A stretch of DNA of 64,000 bases, taken from contig OZ244626.1 in the NCBI GenBank assembly GCA_965218495.1, positions 310,001-374,000 of the forward strand, written 5' to 3'. Source of the DNA: G965218495 sp965218495 (GTDB taxonomy: Bacteria; Bacteroidota; Rhodothermia; Rhodothermales; Bin80). Below are positions 1 through 7,806 of this stretch, in pieces. The translations under genes and the position numbers were made by a program. A model generated the notes under the pieces. That model was not told where the DNA came from. It did no database searches and saw nothing but the letters and a program-made list of their open reading frames with translations. How positions within the stretch are numbered: position 1 is the stretch's first letter; the number at the start of each line of letters is the position of its first letter.

Positions 1-536
1 CGCTCCATGCCACGCAGCTCAGGGTCGGTCGGTTCATTGGAGCAATTATTCATGTAGTCCATAGTCTGATTCTGAAAGCCCAGATCACCGCCGGTATTGA
101 TCCATACTATGGGATCCTGTCCGTTTCCGAATGCTCAGAAGGCGTTATGTGACAAGTCCATATTACCCGCTTCAAGGCGGGTGCGGCTGTCCTTCGCCCT
201 GGCACTTGAACTGTCAACAACCTCTAGCTTAATCGCGCAGCCGTCCTCATTTGTCCGCAAGTCCGTGAAGATGGTGCTGAGATAAAATCCGCCCGTTTTG
301 TCGCGGAAGATGAGCATCTGCCACCGGTCGGATTCTGGATGGTTGCTTACGCCCGGGCCCACGAATGTTGCGCCGACCAGTGCTTCGCCAGTTTCGCCAT
401 CAATCAGTATCCCGGCGAGAGTGCCCGGCTGGCCGGGACTTCTAGAGGTCTGAGCAGACGCCACACTGGACCACAAGACCCAACATAGCGCCGCACAAAG
501 TAGCCTGCATCCGCGCAGGTGTAATACTATTGCCAT
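1..536 (-). pseudogene. Exported protein with carboxypeptidase-regulatory-like domain, broken by in-frame TGA and cut by window edge
   Basis: The preferred start is the ATG at 536, where the product begins with a signal peptide (hydrophobic stretch ending near VASAQ). A segment reading GTLAGILIDGETGEALVGAT follows, typical of the CarboxypepD_reg-like beta-sandwich found at the front of Bacteroidota surface proteins. The frame stops at a TGA (135-137 on the plus strand). Translation in the same frame continues past it without another stop to the window edge (AFGNGQDPIVWINTGGDLG...), which looks like normal protein. I read this as one gene with a nonsense codon, perhaps a former TGG, although a sequencing error is possible. 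An ATG further upstream (587) would place the likely promoter inside the gene, so it is not preferred. The function of the rest is unknown. Confidence 0.6.
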
Positions 537-563
537 ATGGATGACTGTTGTTGGAATGCGTTG

Positions 564-571
564 CAAAGTTA
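564..571 (-). promoter_or_regulatory. Bacteroidota-type -7 promoter box
   Basis: On the minus strand this reads TAACTTTG, an exact match to the TAnnTTTG consensus of Bacteroidota primary sigma factors. It lies 28 nt before the ATG at 536, leaving a short leader. No convincing TTTG -33 element is seen about 20 nt further upstream, so the call rests on the -7 box and its position. Confidence 0.45.
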
Positions 572-854
572 CTGTACCTGAGTCCACACTAAGTTTATCT
601 TACTGTTACAGAATGGTTAACATTTCCGCACCAGATCATGCCAGTGTTAAGGATCTCCCACAAACACGAATTTGCGAGACTGGCATACCCTTCGGCACGA
701 TGTTTGACTTTCTACAGGACAGGATTCAGATCCCGTGGCTGGCGCTTCTTTGCGGCGAGTTGGCGAGGGATTGGGCGGGGCGAAACTTGGGTGCTGTTTA
801 GTTGTAAAGTCATGCTCTTGACTAGTTGACAGCGCATCAAGTCAGGCTTCGTCC

Positions 855-3062
855 ATGCCAACCGCAAAGCATCTGGAAACTGACATCAAGGTCACCACGT
901 CCGGCAACGGTGCTGCTACGCTCCCGGAGAGGTTGCCGGACCTGGATGATTCGAGCCTCTACTTTAACCGGGAGTTGGGGTTGCTGGATTTCCAAAACCG
1001 AGTATTCGAGGAGTCGCAGGATGAGCGCAACCCTCTGCTGGATCGGCTGAAGTTTCTGTCGATTGTTGCCTCCAACCTGGACGAATTCTGCATGGTGCGG
1101 GTAGGTGGGCTCAAGAAGCAGGTCGCGGGGGGCGTGACCGACCCCTCCCCAGATGGCATGACCCCGTCAGAGCAGCTGGTCGCGATACGGGATGCCGTCC
1201 ATTCGCTCATGGAGAATTCGCACGCCTACCTCGTCCATACGCTCATACCACTTCTTGCCCGTGAGGGCGTACACATCCTCAACTATGAGGAACTCTCGAA
1301 ACAGAATCGCGCGAAGGTAGCGCGCTTCTTTGAATCCGCGATTTTTCCGGTGCTAACGCCGCTGGCGTTTGACTCCGCACACCCGTTTCCGCACATCTCC
1401 AACCTCAGCCTGAACTTGGCGGTGCTGATTAAAGACGAACACGGAAACGAGCGATTTGCCCGTGTAAAGGTCCCAGGGACCATCAGCCGGCTTTTGCCAG
1501 TTTCGCGCAGCTCGGGACGTCTTCGTGCAGACGGCAAGCGGCGAACCGAAGAGACTTTCATATGGGTCGAACAGGTGGTTGCGGCCAACCTGCAGGCGCT
1601 CTTTCCCGGGATGCGCATCGTCGAATCACATCCATTCCGGATCACGCGCAATGCCGACATGGTCATCCAGGAGCTTGAGGCCGATGACCTGTTGGAAACA
1701 ATGGAGGAGGGCGTTCGCCAGCGTCGCATGGGGTCTGTGCTGCGGCTGACGGTCACTAGCGACATGCCCAAGCGCATTCGCAACATCCTGCTCCAGAACC
1801 TGCAGATCGACAAAAGTGACTGTTACGTGGTAAGCGGTCCTCTGGGGCTTGGCGGTCTTATGGGTCTGTACGAAAGCTCCAAACGCTTTGATCTGAAAGA
1901 CACGCCGTTTGTGCCATTTACCGCGCCGCGGCTGAAGGCAGAGGCAAGGGATGGCGATGTCTTTGCAGCTATTCGCACGCAAAACCACCTCGTGCATCAT
2001 CCCTACGACTCGTTTTCGCCAGTTGTAGACTTTCTGTACTCGGCGGCAGCCGACCCTGCCGTATTGGCGATCAAGATGACGCTGTACCGCGTGGGTTCCA
2101 ATTCTCCTGTGGTAAAGGCTTTGCTGAAGGCGCGTGAAAACGGCAAGCAGGTGGCCGTGCTGGTGGAGCTGAGGGCACGCTTTGACGAGGAGAGCAACAT
2201 TGGATGGGCCAAGCTGCTGGAGCGCCAAGGCGTGCATGTCATTTATGGAATCATAGGCCTAAAGACGCATTCCAAGATCGCGTTGGTCATTCGAAACGAG
2301 GACGGCTGCATCCGTCGGTATCTCCATCTTGCCACCGGAAACTACAACGCGGTCACGGCTCACATATACGAGGACATCGGCTTCTTCACCAGAGATGAGG
2401 CATTGGGGGCCGATGCTACCGACCTCTTCAACTTTCTCACGGGATACTCAGACAAGCGAGACTACAGCAAGCTCTTTGTTGCGCCGATCAACCTGCGCGC
2501 ACGCCTGGGAGCGCTGATAGATCGCGAGATCGAGCACCAGCAGCATGGCCGACAGGGCCAAATAATCCTGAAAACCAACGCCTTGGTGGATAAGCCGATG
2601 ATCAAGCGGCTCTATAAGGCTTCCAGGGCAGGTGTGCGGATTGATTTAGTTGTGCGGGGGATCTGTTGCCTTCGTCCAGGGGTTCCCGGTGTCAGCGAGA
2701 ACATTACGGTGACCAGCATAGTCGGGCGATTCCTGGAGCATAGCCGGGTCTACTATTTCAACAACGGGGGCGAAGAGCAGGTGTACTTGGGGAGCGCGGA
2801 TCTGATGCCACGCAACCTTACGCGCAGGGTGGAAATCCTATTCCCCATACAAGACGCTCGGCTCATACGATACCTTCGCGATGAGGTCTTGGGAACGTAT
2901 CTGGTAGACAACGTGAAAGCGCGCCGCATGCGGTCCGATGGCACCTACCGTCGCATCAGAGCAGCCAATGGCGAGGCGCAAGTATGCGTTCAAGAGCACC
3001 TGCTGAAGATGCGTGCTGCCTGGGTGGAGGCGGAAAAAGAGCACCCTTGGGAGCTGTTTTGA
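855..3062 (+). CDS. ppk1: Polyphosphate kinase 1
   Basis: This cytosolic or membrane-associated enzyme polymerises the gamma phosphate of ATP into polyphosphate through a phospho-histidine. The 735-residue product covers the full PPK1 architecture: an N-terminal helical domain (LYFNRELGLLDFQNRVFEES), a head domain, and two phospholipase-D-like catalytic domains. The phosphorylated histidine is His472 in THSKIAL, followed by HLATGNYN. The second conserved histidine is His629 in FLEHSRVY. Length is slightly above the usual 690-720 residues. The 5' gap (588-854) has no other gene and no clear promoter. A PPK2-type kinase lies just downstream beyond pdxH, so polyphosphate metabolism is concentrated here. 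Confidence 0.97.
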   Translation: MPTAKHLETDIKVTTSGNGAATLPERLPDLDDSSLYFNRELGLLDFQNRVFEESQDERNPLLDRLKFLSIVASNLDEFCMVRVGGLKKQVAGGVTDPSPDGMTPSEQLVAIRDAVHSLMENSHAYLVHTLIPLLAREGVHILNYEELSKQNRAKVARFFESAIFPVLTPLAFDSAHPFPHISNLSLNLAVLIKDEHGNERFARVKVPGTISRLLPVSRSSGRLRADGKRRTEETFIWVEQVVAANLQALFPGMRIVESHPFRITRNADMVIQELEADDLLETMEEGVRQRRMGSVLRLTVTSDMPKRIRNILLQNLQIDKSDCYVVSGPLGLGGLMGLYESSKRFDLKDTPFVPFTAPRLKAEARDGDVFAAIRTQNHLVHHPYDSFSPVVDFLYSAAADPAVLAIKMTLYRVGSNSPVVKALLKARENGKQVAVLVELRARFDEESNIGWAKLLERQGVHVIYGIIGLKTHSKIALVIRNEDGCIRRYLHLATGNYNAVTAHIYEDIGFFTRDEALGADATDLFNFLTGYSDKRDYSKLFVAPINLRARLGALIDREIEHQQHGRQGQIILKTNALVDKPMIKRLYKASRAGVRIDLVVRGICCLRPGVPGVSENITVTSIVGRFLEHSRVYYFNNGGEEQVYLGSADLMPRNLTRRVEILFPIQDARLIRYLRDEVLGTYLVDNVKARRMRSDGTYRRIRAANGEAQVCVQEHLLKMRAAWVEAEKEHPWELF

Positions 3063-3200
3063 TCGGCACTGCCTTGTCTCGCGCAGGTGTGGGGCGCACA
3101 GAGAGTACGAGTGCTTCGCGGATCGTGGTTCCCTGGACCTGCAGCAACACATCAAGCGAGCGACGACGCTCCCATTGCGCAACACACGAATTCGTACTGT

Positions 3201-3851
3201 CTACGGGTAGAGCTGGTACGTTTGCCATCCGTGGTCGTGCTTTTCGAATACGATTCGTTCATGCAGGCGGTTGGGCTTACCCTGCCAAAACTCGATGCGT
3301 TCAGGAACAACTCGCCAGCCGCCCCAGAAAGGTGGCAGCGGAACCTCTTGGTCAGAAAAGCGCTTCTCTATGTTCTGCACGCGAGATTCCAGTACGGAAA
3401 TTGCAGGTAGGAGCGCACTCTGGAGGCTAGCCCAAGCGCCAATCCGGCTGCCCCGCGGCCTGGTCCTGAAGTAGGCCGCGGCCTCCTCCGCGTCAACTTT
3501 GGTCACAATGCCCTCTATGCGGACCTGGCGATCCAGCGCAGCCCAGTGGAGCACTAGTGCGGCGTGCGGGTTTTGCCTTAACTCCTCTGATTTGCGGCTG
3601 CCAAAATTCGTATAGAACACAAAGCCGCGCCGATCAAACTGCTTGAGCAAGACCACGCGTGCGGAAGGATGACTGCTCGACGTACATGTAGCCAGCGTCA
3701 TTGCTTCCGGCAGGTGCACGCCTGCGTCTGTGGCCTGCCGAAACCACTCGCCAAAAAATGCGATGGGGTCGCGTACCGTGCTCGCGGGCAGGCTTCCTTC
3801 AGATTCGCTTGCTAACTCGCGGGGTGCGCGATCGGTGTTGATCAGGGTCAT
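3201..3851 (-). CDS. pdxH: Pyridoxamine 5'-phosphate oxidase
   Basis: An FMN-dependent oxidase that converts pyridoxine or pyridoxamine 5'-phosphate to pyridoxal 5'-phosphate, the last step of PLP synthesis and salvage. The 216 residues contain the family signatures in order: RVVLLKQFDRRGFVFYTN, the SRKSEEL phosphate-binding loop, RQVRIEG, the SxQS motif (ASLQS), and the C-terminal PFWGGWRVVPERIEFWQG followed by RLHER. The C-terminus ends QLYP rather than the more common RLAP-type ending. It is convergent with ppk1 (138-bp gap) and lies downstream of ppk2 on the same strand. Several PLP enzymes (MetY, ThrC, IscS, HisC) are encoded in the same window. Confidence 0.97.
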   Translation of the reverse strand: MTLINTDRAPRELASESEGSLPASTVRDPIAFFGEWFRQATDAGVHLPEAMTLATCTSSSHPSARVVLLKQFDRRGFVFYTNFGSRKSEELRQNPHAALVLHWAALDRQVRIEGIVTKVDAEEAAAYFRTRPRGSRIGAWASLQSALLPAISVLESRVQNIEKRFSDQEVPLPPFWGGWRVVPERIEFWQGKPNRLHERIVFEKHDHGWQTYQLYP

Positions 3852-3944
3852 CGGTGTCTATGCAGATCCTGTGTCCTAACCTGATCACGTTCAACCGCAC
3901 GCAACTACAGCGGTTCGTACTCGCGCTGCACTGCAGACCGGTTC

Positions 3945-4763
3945 CTAGAACAATTCAGGGACGAAGCGCTGAGCCTCCATGGGTGTGCGTACGTAGCCCG
4001 TGTCGTGTTGCAGCTCCGGCAATGCGATGGGTGGCGGCTCGATGTCCTTGATGGGGATCTGGTCCAGCAGATGGCGTATGCAGTTCAGTCGCGCGCGGCG
4101 CTTGTTGCTGGCGTTGACGACAAACCAGGGCGATTCCGGCGTATCGGTGTACAGCATCATCTGGTCCTTGGCACGGGAATAGTCATCCCATCGGGCTCTG
4201 GAGTGCAGGTCCATCGGGCTGATCTTCCACCGGCGCGTAGGGTCGTCAATCCGCTTCTGAAATCGCCGCGCCTGCTCGTCTGCGCTGACGGAAAACCAGT
4301 ACTTCAGCAACTTGATGCCGGAGCTTATGATCATGCGCTCAAATGAAGGGCATGTGCGCAAGAATTCCATATACTCTGCAACCGTGCAGAACCCCATCAC
4401 GTGCTCAACGCCCGCGCGGTTGTACCAACTTCGGTCAAAAAGCACCATTTCGCCCGCTGCGGGCAAGTGTGAGGCATACCGCTGGAAATACCATTGCGAC
4501 TTCTCGCGGTCATTCGGCTTGTCGAGAGCAACGACACGACACACCCGAGGGTTGAGCGGCTGTGTGATGCGCTTGATGGTGCCGCCCTTTCCTGCCGCAT
4601 CGCGCCCCTCAAAAAGCACGCAGACCCTTAGTCCCTCTGTACGTATGTAGCGCTGAAGCTTTGCCAGTTCGACATGAAGAGCCGCCAGTTCCCTGTCGTA
4701 GTGCTTCCTTGTAAGGCTAGGAGTGGAGTATTCGGGCGCCGGAGAGTCAGTGTGGCCTGCCAT
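3945..4763 (-). CDS. ppk2: PPK2-family polyphosphate kinase
   Basis: Predicted polyphosphate:nucleotide phosphotransferase, which uses polyphosphate to phosphorylate ADP/GDP or AMP. The P-loop GRDAAGKGG sits near residue 53 and the Walker B/lid region is LFDRSWYNRAGVEHVMGF; both are PPK2 hallmarks. The C-terminal WKISPMDLHSRARWDDYSRAKD is also typical. I prefer the ATG at 4763 (272 aa, MAGHTDS...) over the longest frame from 4859, because the extra 32 residues look non-coding and would leave only 10 bp to the divergent metY start. The subclass (ADP versus AMP acceptor) cannot be fixed by eye; the single-domain length fits class I. Confidence 0.93.
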   Translation of the reverse strand: MAGHTDSPAPEYSTPSLTRKHYDRELAALHVELAKLQRYIRTEGLRVCVLFEGRDAAGKGGTIKRITQPLNPRVCRVVALDKPNDREKSQWYFQRYASHLPAAGEMVLFDRSWYNRAGVEHVMGFCTVAEYMEFLRTCPSFERMIISSGIKLLKYWFSVSADEQARRFQKRIDDPTRRWKISPMDLHSRARWDDYSRAKDQMMLYTDTPESPWFVVNASNKRRARLNCIRHLLDQIPIKDIEPPPIALPELQHDTGYVRTPMEAQRFVPELF

Positions 4764-4869
4764 GGAGTCATCGGAATTGTGAAGATCTCTCTGCCTTTTC
4801 GCGTGATCGGAACACACCTGCCAGTCTTGGGGTGAGACCAGCCTATTCGGCAGCCGCACGAAGCACGCA

Positions 4870-6177
4870 ATGAGTCAACAAGATAACAAGGATAGAGGTC
4901 GTTCGTTCGGCTTTGATACGCGCATGCTGCATGCTGGGCACATCCCCGATGCAACTACTGGGGCTCGTGCTGTTCCGATATACCAGACGACGTCCTACGT
5001 TTTTGAAAGCGCAGACTACGCCGCGCAGCTCTTTGATCTGAAGCAGTACGGCAACATCTACACGCGCATCAACAACCCCACCACGTCGGTCTTTGAGGAA
5101 CGCATGGCATCGTTGGAGGAGGGCGCAGGTGCCATCGCCACCGCCAGCGGCATGGCCGCACAGCTGACGACCATGATGACGCTCCTTGAGCCGGGCGACG
5201 AGGTCGTGTCTTCGCAGCACCTCTACGGCGGTACGCGGACCCAGTTTGTGCACACCTTCCGAAAGCTTGGCGTGACTGCCCACTTTGTCGATCCAGACGA
5301 CTTCGACGCGTGGGAAGCCGCGATTACGCCAAACACTAAGGCACTTTATGGCGAAACGATCGGCAACCCTCAGGGAAGCGTACTCGACATAGCGCGTCTG
5401 TCCGCGCTCGCGGAAGCAAACTACCTGCCGCTGGTGATTGACAACACCTTTGCTACACCCTACCTCTGTCGTCCCCTGACCTTTGGCGCTAACATTGCCT
5501 TGCACTCGGCGACGAAGTTTATCGGCGGGCACGGCAACTCCATCGCCGGCGTCATCGTCGAGTCGGGCGAGTTTGATTATACCCACTACGGCACGATAGC
5601 GAATCCTTCGCCTTCGTATCACGGCCTTCGGTTTTATGATACCTTTGGGCACCATGCTTTCCTGATGAAGGCGCGTGTGGAAACCCTCCGTGATACAGGA
5701 GCGTGTCTGTCGCCGTTTAACGCATTTCTGCTGGTGCAGGGCCTTGAAACGCTGTCACTTCGAATGGAGCGTCATGTGCAAAATGCAATGGACGTGGCTA
5801 CCTACCTGGAAGCCCACCCGAAGGTAGACTGGGTCGCATATCCTGGACTGGAGAGCAGCCCGTACTACGCGCTGGCGAACAAGTACTTGCCCAAGGGGCC
5901 CGGCAGCGTGTTTTCGTTTGGACTATGCGGCGAAGGTACGGCAGTGCGCGCGAAAGGAAAAGCATTTATCGAGTCATTAGACTTATTCTCGCATCTCGCC
6001 AACGTGGGAGATGCGCGCAGTCTGGTCATTCACCCGGCTTCTACCACGCATCAGCAGCTATCGGACGAAGAGCTGCTAGCGAGCGGCGTGGGACCGGGAA
6101 TGATCCGTTTATCTGTTGGACTGGAAACGATTGAGGATCTACTATGGGATTTGGATCAAGCCTTGCATGCGATCTGA
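4870..6177 (+). CDS. metY: O-acetylhomoserine sulfhydrylase (aminocarboxypropyltransferase)
   Basis: A PLP-dependent Cys/Met-metabolism enzyme that makes homocysteine (or methionine with methanethiol) from O-acetylhomoserine. The 435-residue product has the MetY-type N-terminus (GFDTRMLHAGHIPD), YTRINNPTTSVFEERMASLE, and the Schiff-base lysine Lys216 in SATKFIGGHG. C-terminal VIHPASTTHQQLS is typical of this subgroup. The 3' end overlaps the next gene by 34 bp, so the two are cotranscribed. Divergent from ppk2. Confidence 0.95.
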   Translation: MSQQDNKDRGRSFGFDTRMLHAGHIPDATTGARAVPIYQTTSYVFESADYAAQLFDLKQYGNIYTRINNPTTSVFEERMASLEEGAGAIATASGMAAQLTTMMTLLEPGDEVVSSQHLYGGTRTQFVHTFRKLGVTAHFVDPDDFDAWEAAITPNTKALYGETIGNPQGSVLDIARLSALAEANYLPLVIDNTFATPYLCRPLTFGANIALHSATKFIGGHGNSIAGVIVESGEFDYTHYGTIANPSPSYHGLRFYDTFGHHAFLMKARVETLRDTGACLSPFNAFLLVQGLETLSLRMERHVQNAMDVATYLEAHPKVDWVAYPGLESSPYYALANKYLPKGPGSVFSFGLCGEGTAVRAKGKAFIESLDLFSHLANVGDARSLVIHPASTTHQQLSDEELLASGVGPGMIRLSVGLETIEDLLWDLDQALHAI

Positions 6178-6683
6178 CGCTGAATTCCGTACTGACGCCC
6201 GCACTTAAGGCGAAGTACCAAGACCAGGGTGCTATTCGACGTGTGCTCGGACAGGCACGTACGGTAGCGATGGTGGGTCTTTCTACGCACCGCCAAAAGG
6301 CCAGCTACTTTGTCGCAACGTATCTGGCCTCCCATGGATTTCGAGTCATCCCGGTCCATCCCAAGGCGAAAGAGATTCTAGGCGAAAAGGCCTATCCCAC
6401 GCTCCTCGACGTTGAGGGGGCTGTGGACGTGGTCACGGTATTCCGGCCAGCGCACGAGGCGCCGCGGTATGCGCGGCAGGCCGTGAAAATTGGGGCGAAA
6501 GCCTTCTGGATGCAGCTACGGATCGTAAGCGAGGAAGCTGCGCGGATTGCAGAGGCCGGCGGCCTGACTGTCGTGATGGATCGGTGCGTGAAGATGGAAC
6601 ATGGTCGCTACGATGGCACTATGCACTTCGTCGGAATGAACACGGGCATCCTTACAGCGCGACGTGCTCGGCGCTGGCTCTAA
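6144..6683 (+). CDS. CoA-binding domain protein (YccU-like), translationally coupled to metY
   Basis: A small Rossmann-type CoA-binding domain protein of 179 residues. Recognisable segments are VAMVGLSTHRQKASYFVATY, GFRVIPVHPKAKEILGEKAY and VDVVTVFRPAHEAP, the usual pattern of the CoA_binding_2 family. The N-terminal LTPALKAKYQDQGAIRRVL is typical of those that accompany O-acetylhomoserine sulfhydrylases. The start lies 34 nt inside metY, supporting coupled translation and a role tied to methionine or acyl-CoA state. No catalytic residues are known for the family; a regulatory or substrate-handling role is inference. Confidence 0.85.
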   Translation: MGFGSSLACDLTLNSVLTPALKAKYQDQGAIRRVLGQARTVAMVGLSTHRQKASYFVATYLASHGFRVIPVHPKAKEILGEKAYPTLLDVEGAVDVVTVFRPAHEAPRYARQAVKIGAKAFWMQLRIVSEEAARIAEAGGLTVVMDRCVKMEHGRYDGTMHFVGMNTGILTARRARRWL

Positions 6684-6686
6684 AGT

Positions 6687-7679
6687 CTAGAGCTCAGCGG
6701 ATGCAAGGGGAATCACGTAGCGTGGCGATACCAGTTCGGTGTCTTCGAAATACTCCACCACCTGCGCCAGGAGATTCGAATTCGGCTGGAAGACTGTCAC
6801 GGCCTTGCACACGTGATCGCCGGCTGACTCCCATGCGTGTTCTATCGACTTGACTTTGCCCACCTCTAGCGGTCCTACGGCATCAAGCCGCGGAAGTGTC
6901 TCAGGCGGATCCTCCAGGCTGGAATGAACTACTAAGCCGTCGTGGGAAGCGACGTAGATCTCAGCCAAGGGGCTTGTATCGGAGACGCGACGCAGGCACC
7001 CGGCAACGGTGGCGGCTGACCAGCCAGCCGCTGCAGCGCTGTTGACCAGCGCGGCCACAAGGGTGCAGTGGACAGCCATCTGCTTGGAGAGTATCGCTTC
7101 AAAGACCGAGCGGACTTCCGGGGAGCGCGCGGTACTCGCAGCGTCCAGCAGGTCGTACTCTCCAAAGGCAGCCAGCACCGCCGTCATTACCGGCGACGCG
7201 TACGTATCGGTAAGCAGCCCTTGCTCTTCAAAGGCGAGCGCATTGCCGACCTGTATGATGCGACGCTTGTCAACCCCGTTGACGCCTACGTACTTGAAGA
7301 TTTCCCAGTCGATTTCGCGGTTCTGGGCCTGCTGCACGACCACGGCGTTGCTTTCTATCGGCTCGCTTAGCAGTGAATAGAACTCTGAAGCCTGTCTTTG
7401 AATGGCGGGATCGGGGCTGAAGGTAAATGCCATCAGATTACCGCTCTCGTCCCGCACGTTAGTCAGGTAGGCACGGCCGGTTTCATTGGTGATCCACAAC
7501 TCATCCAAGACTGTGGATGCCACTACCTCATCCAAAATGCTGATTACCTGCTCTGGGGAGCGCCCGGCAGCCTCGGCCGCGGCCACCAGGTGGGCGGCGA
7601 TGCGAGCCTGCCCCGTCATCTGGCGGTCCAGCATCTGATCAAGCGCTCTGGCGACCGTGCCTAGCGATAGTCTTCGCAT
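6687..7679 (-). CDS. Soluble protein with two tandem Cache-like sensor repeats
   Basis: I do not recognise a named family. The 330 residues contain two copies of one domain. Copy 1 (about 10-150) begins ALDQMLDRQMTGQARIAAHL and has ELWITNETGRAYLTNV. Copy 2 (about 190-320) begins VFEAILSKQMAVHCTLVAAL and has EIYVASHDGLVVHSSL. The pattern of a long helix followed by a strand-turn-strand with a D/E-x-G core resembles Cache/PAS-type ligand-binding modules. There is no signal peptide, membrane segment or visible output domain (no kinase, GGDEF or HTH). It converges on the CoA-binding gene (3-bp gap) and is divergent from the M28 peptidase. A free-standing cytoplasmic sensor or partner protein is my inference. 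Confidence 0.7.
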   Translation of the reverse strand: MRRLSLGTVARALDQMLDRQMTGQARIAAHLVAAAEAAGRSPEQVISILDEVVASTVLDELWITNETGRAYLTNVRDESGNLMAFTFSPDPAIQRQASEFYSLLSEPIESNAVVVQQAQNREIDWEIFKYVGVNGVDKRRIIQVGNALAFEEQGLLTDTYASPVMTAVLAAFGEYDLLDAASTARSPEVRSVFEAILSKQMAVHCTLVAALVNSAAAAGWSAATVAGCLRRVSDTSPLAEIYVASHDGLVVHSSLEDPPETLPRLDAVGPLEVGKVKSIEHAWESAGDHVCKAVTVFQPNSNLLAQVVEYFEDTELVSPRYVIPLASAEL

Positions 7680-7806
7680 GTTTGAGCAAATTGTGCATGT
7701 CCGACTCGCATGGAGCCTGTGCAGTCAACGTGGGACTCAGCTCGAGTGCAGCCTCCCGCGACCCGTAGCAATATTCAGCATACGGACACGTAATTTACGG
7801 ATTCTA

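Noticed and set aside
541..801. Open frame of 86 codons upstream of ppk1
   Set aside because: It overlaps the 5' end of the minus-strand edge gene, shows no signal or family pattern and has no plausible start context.
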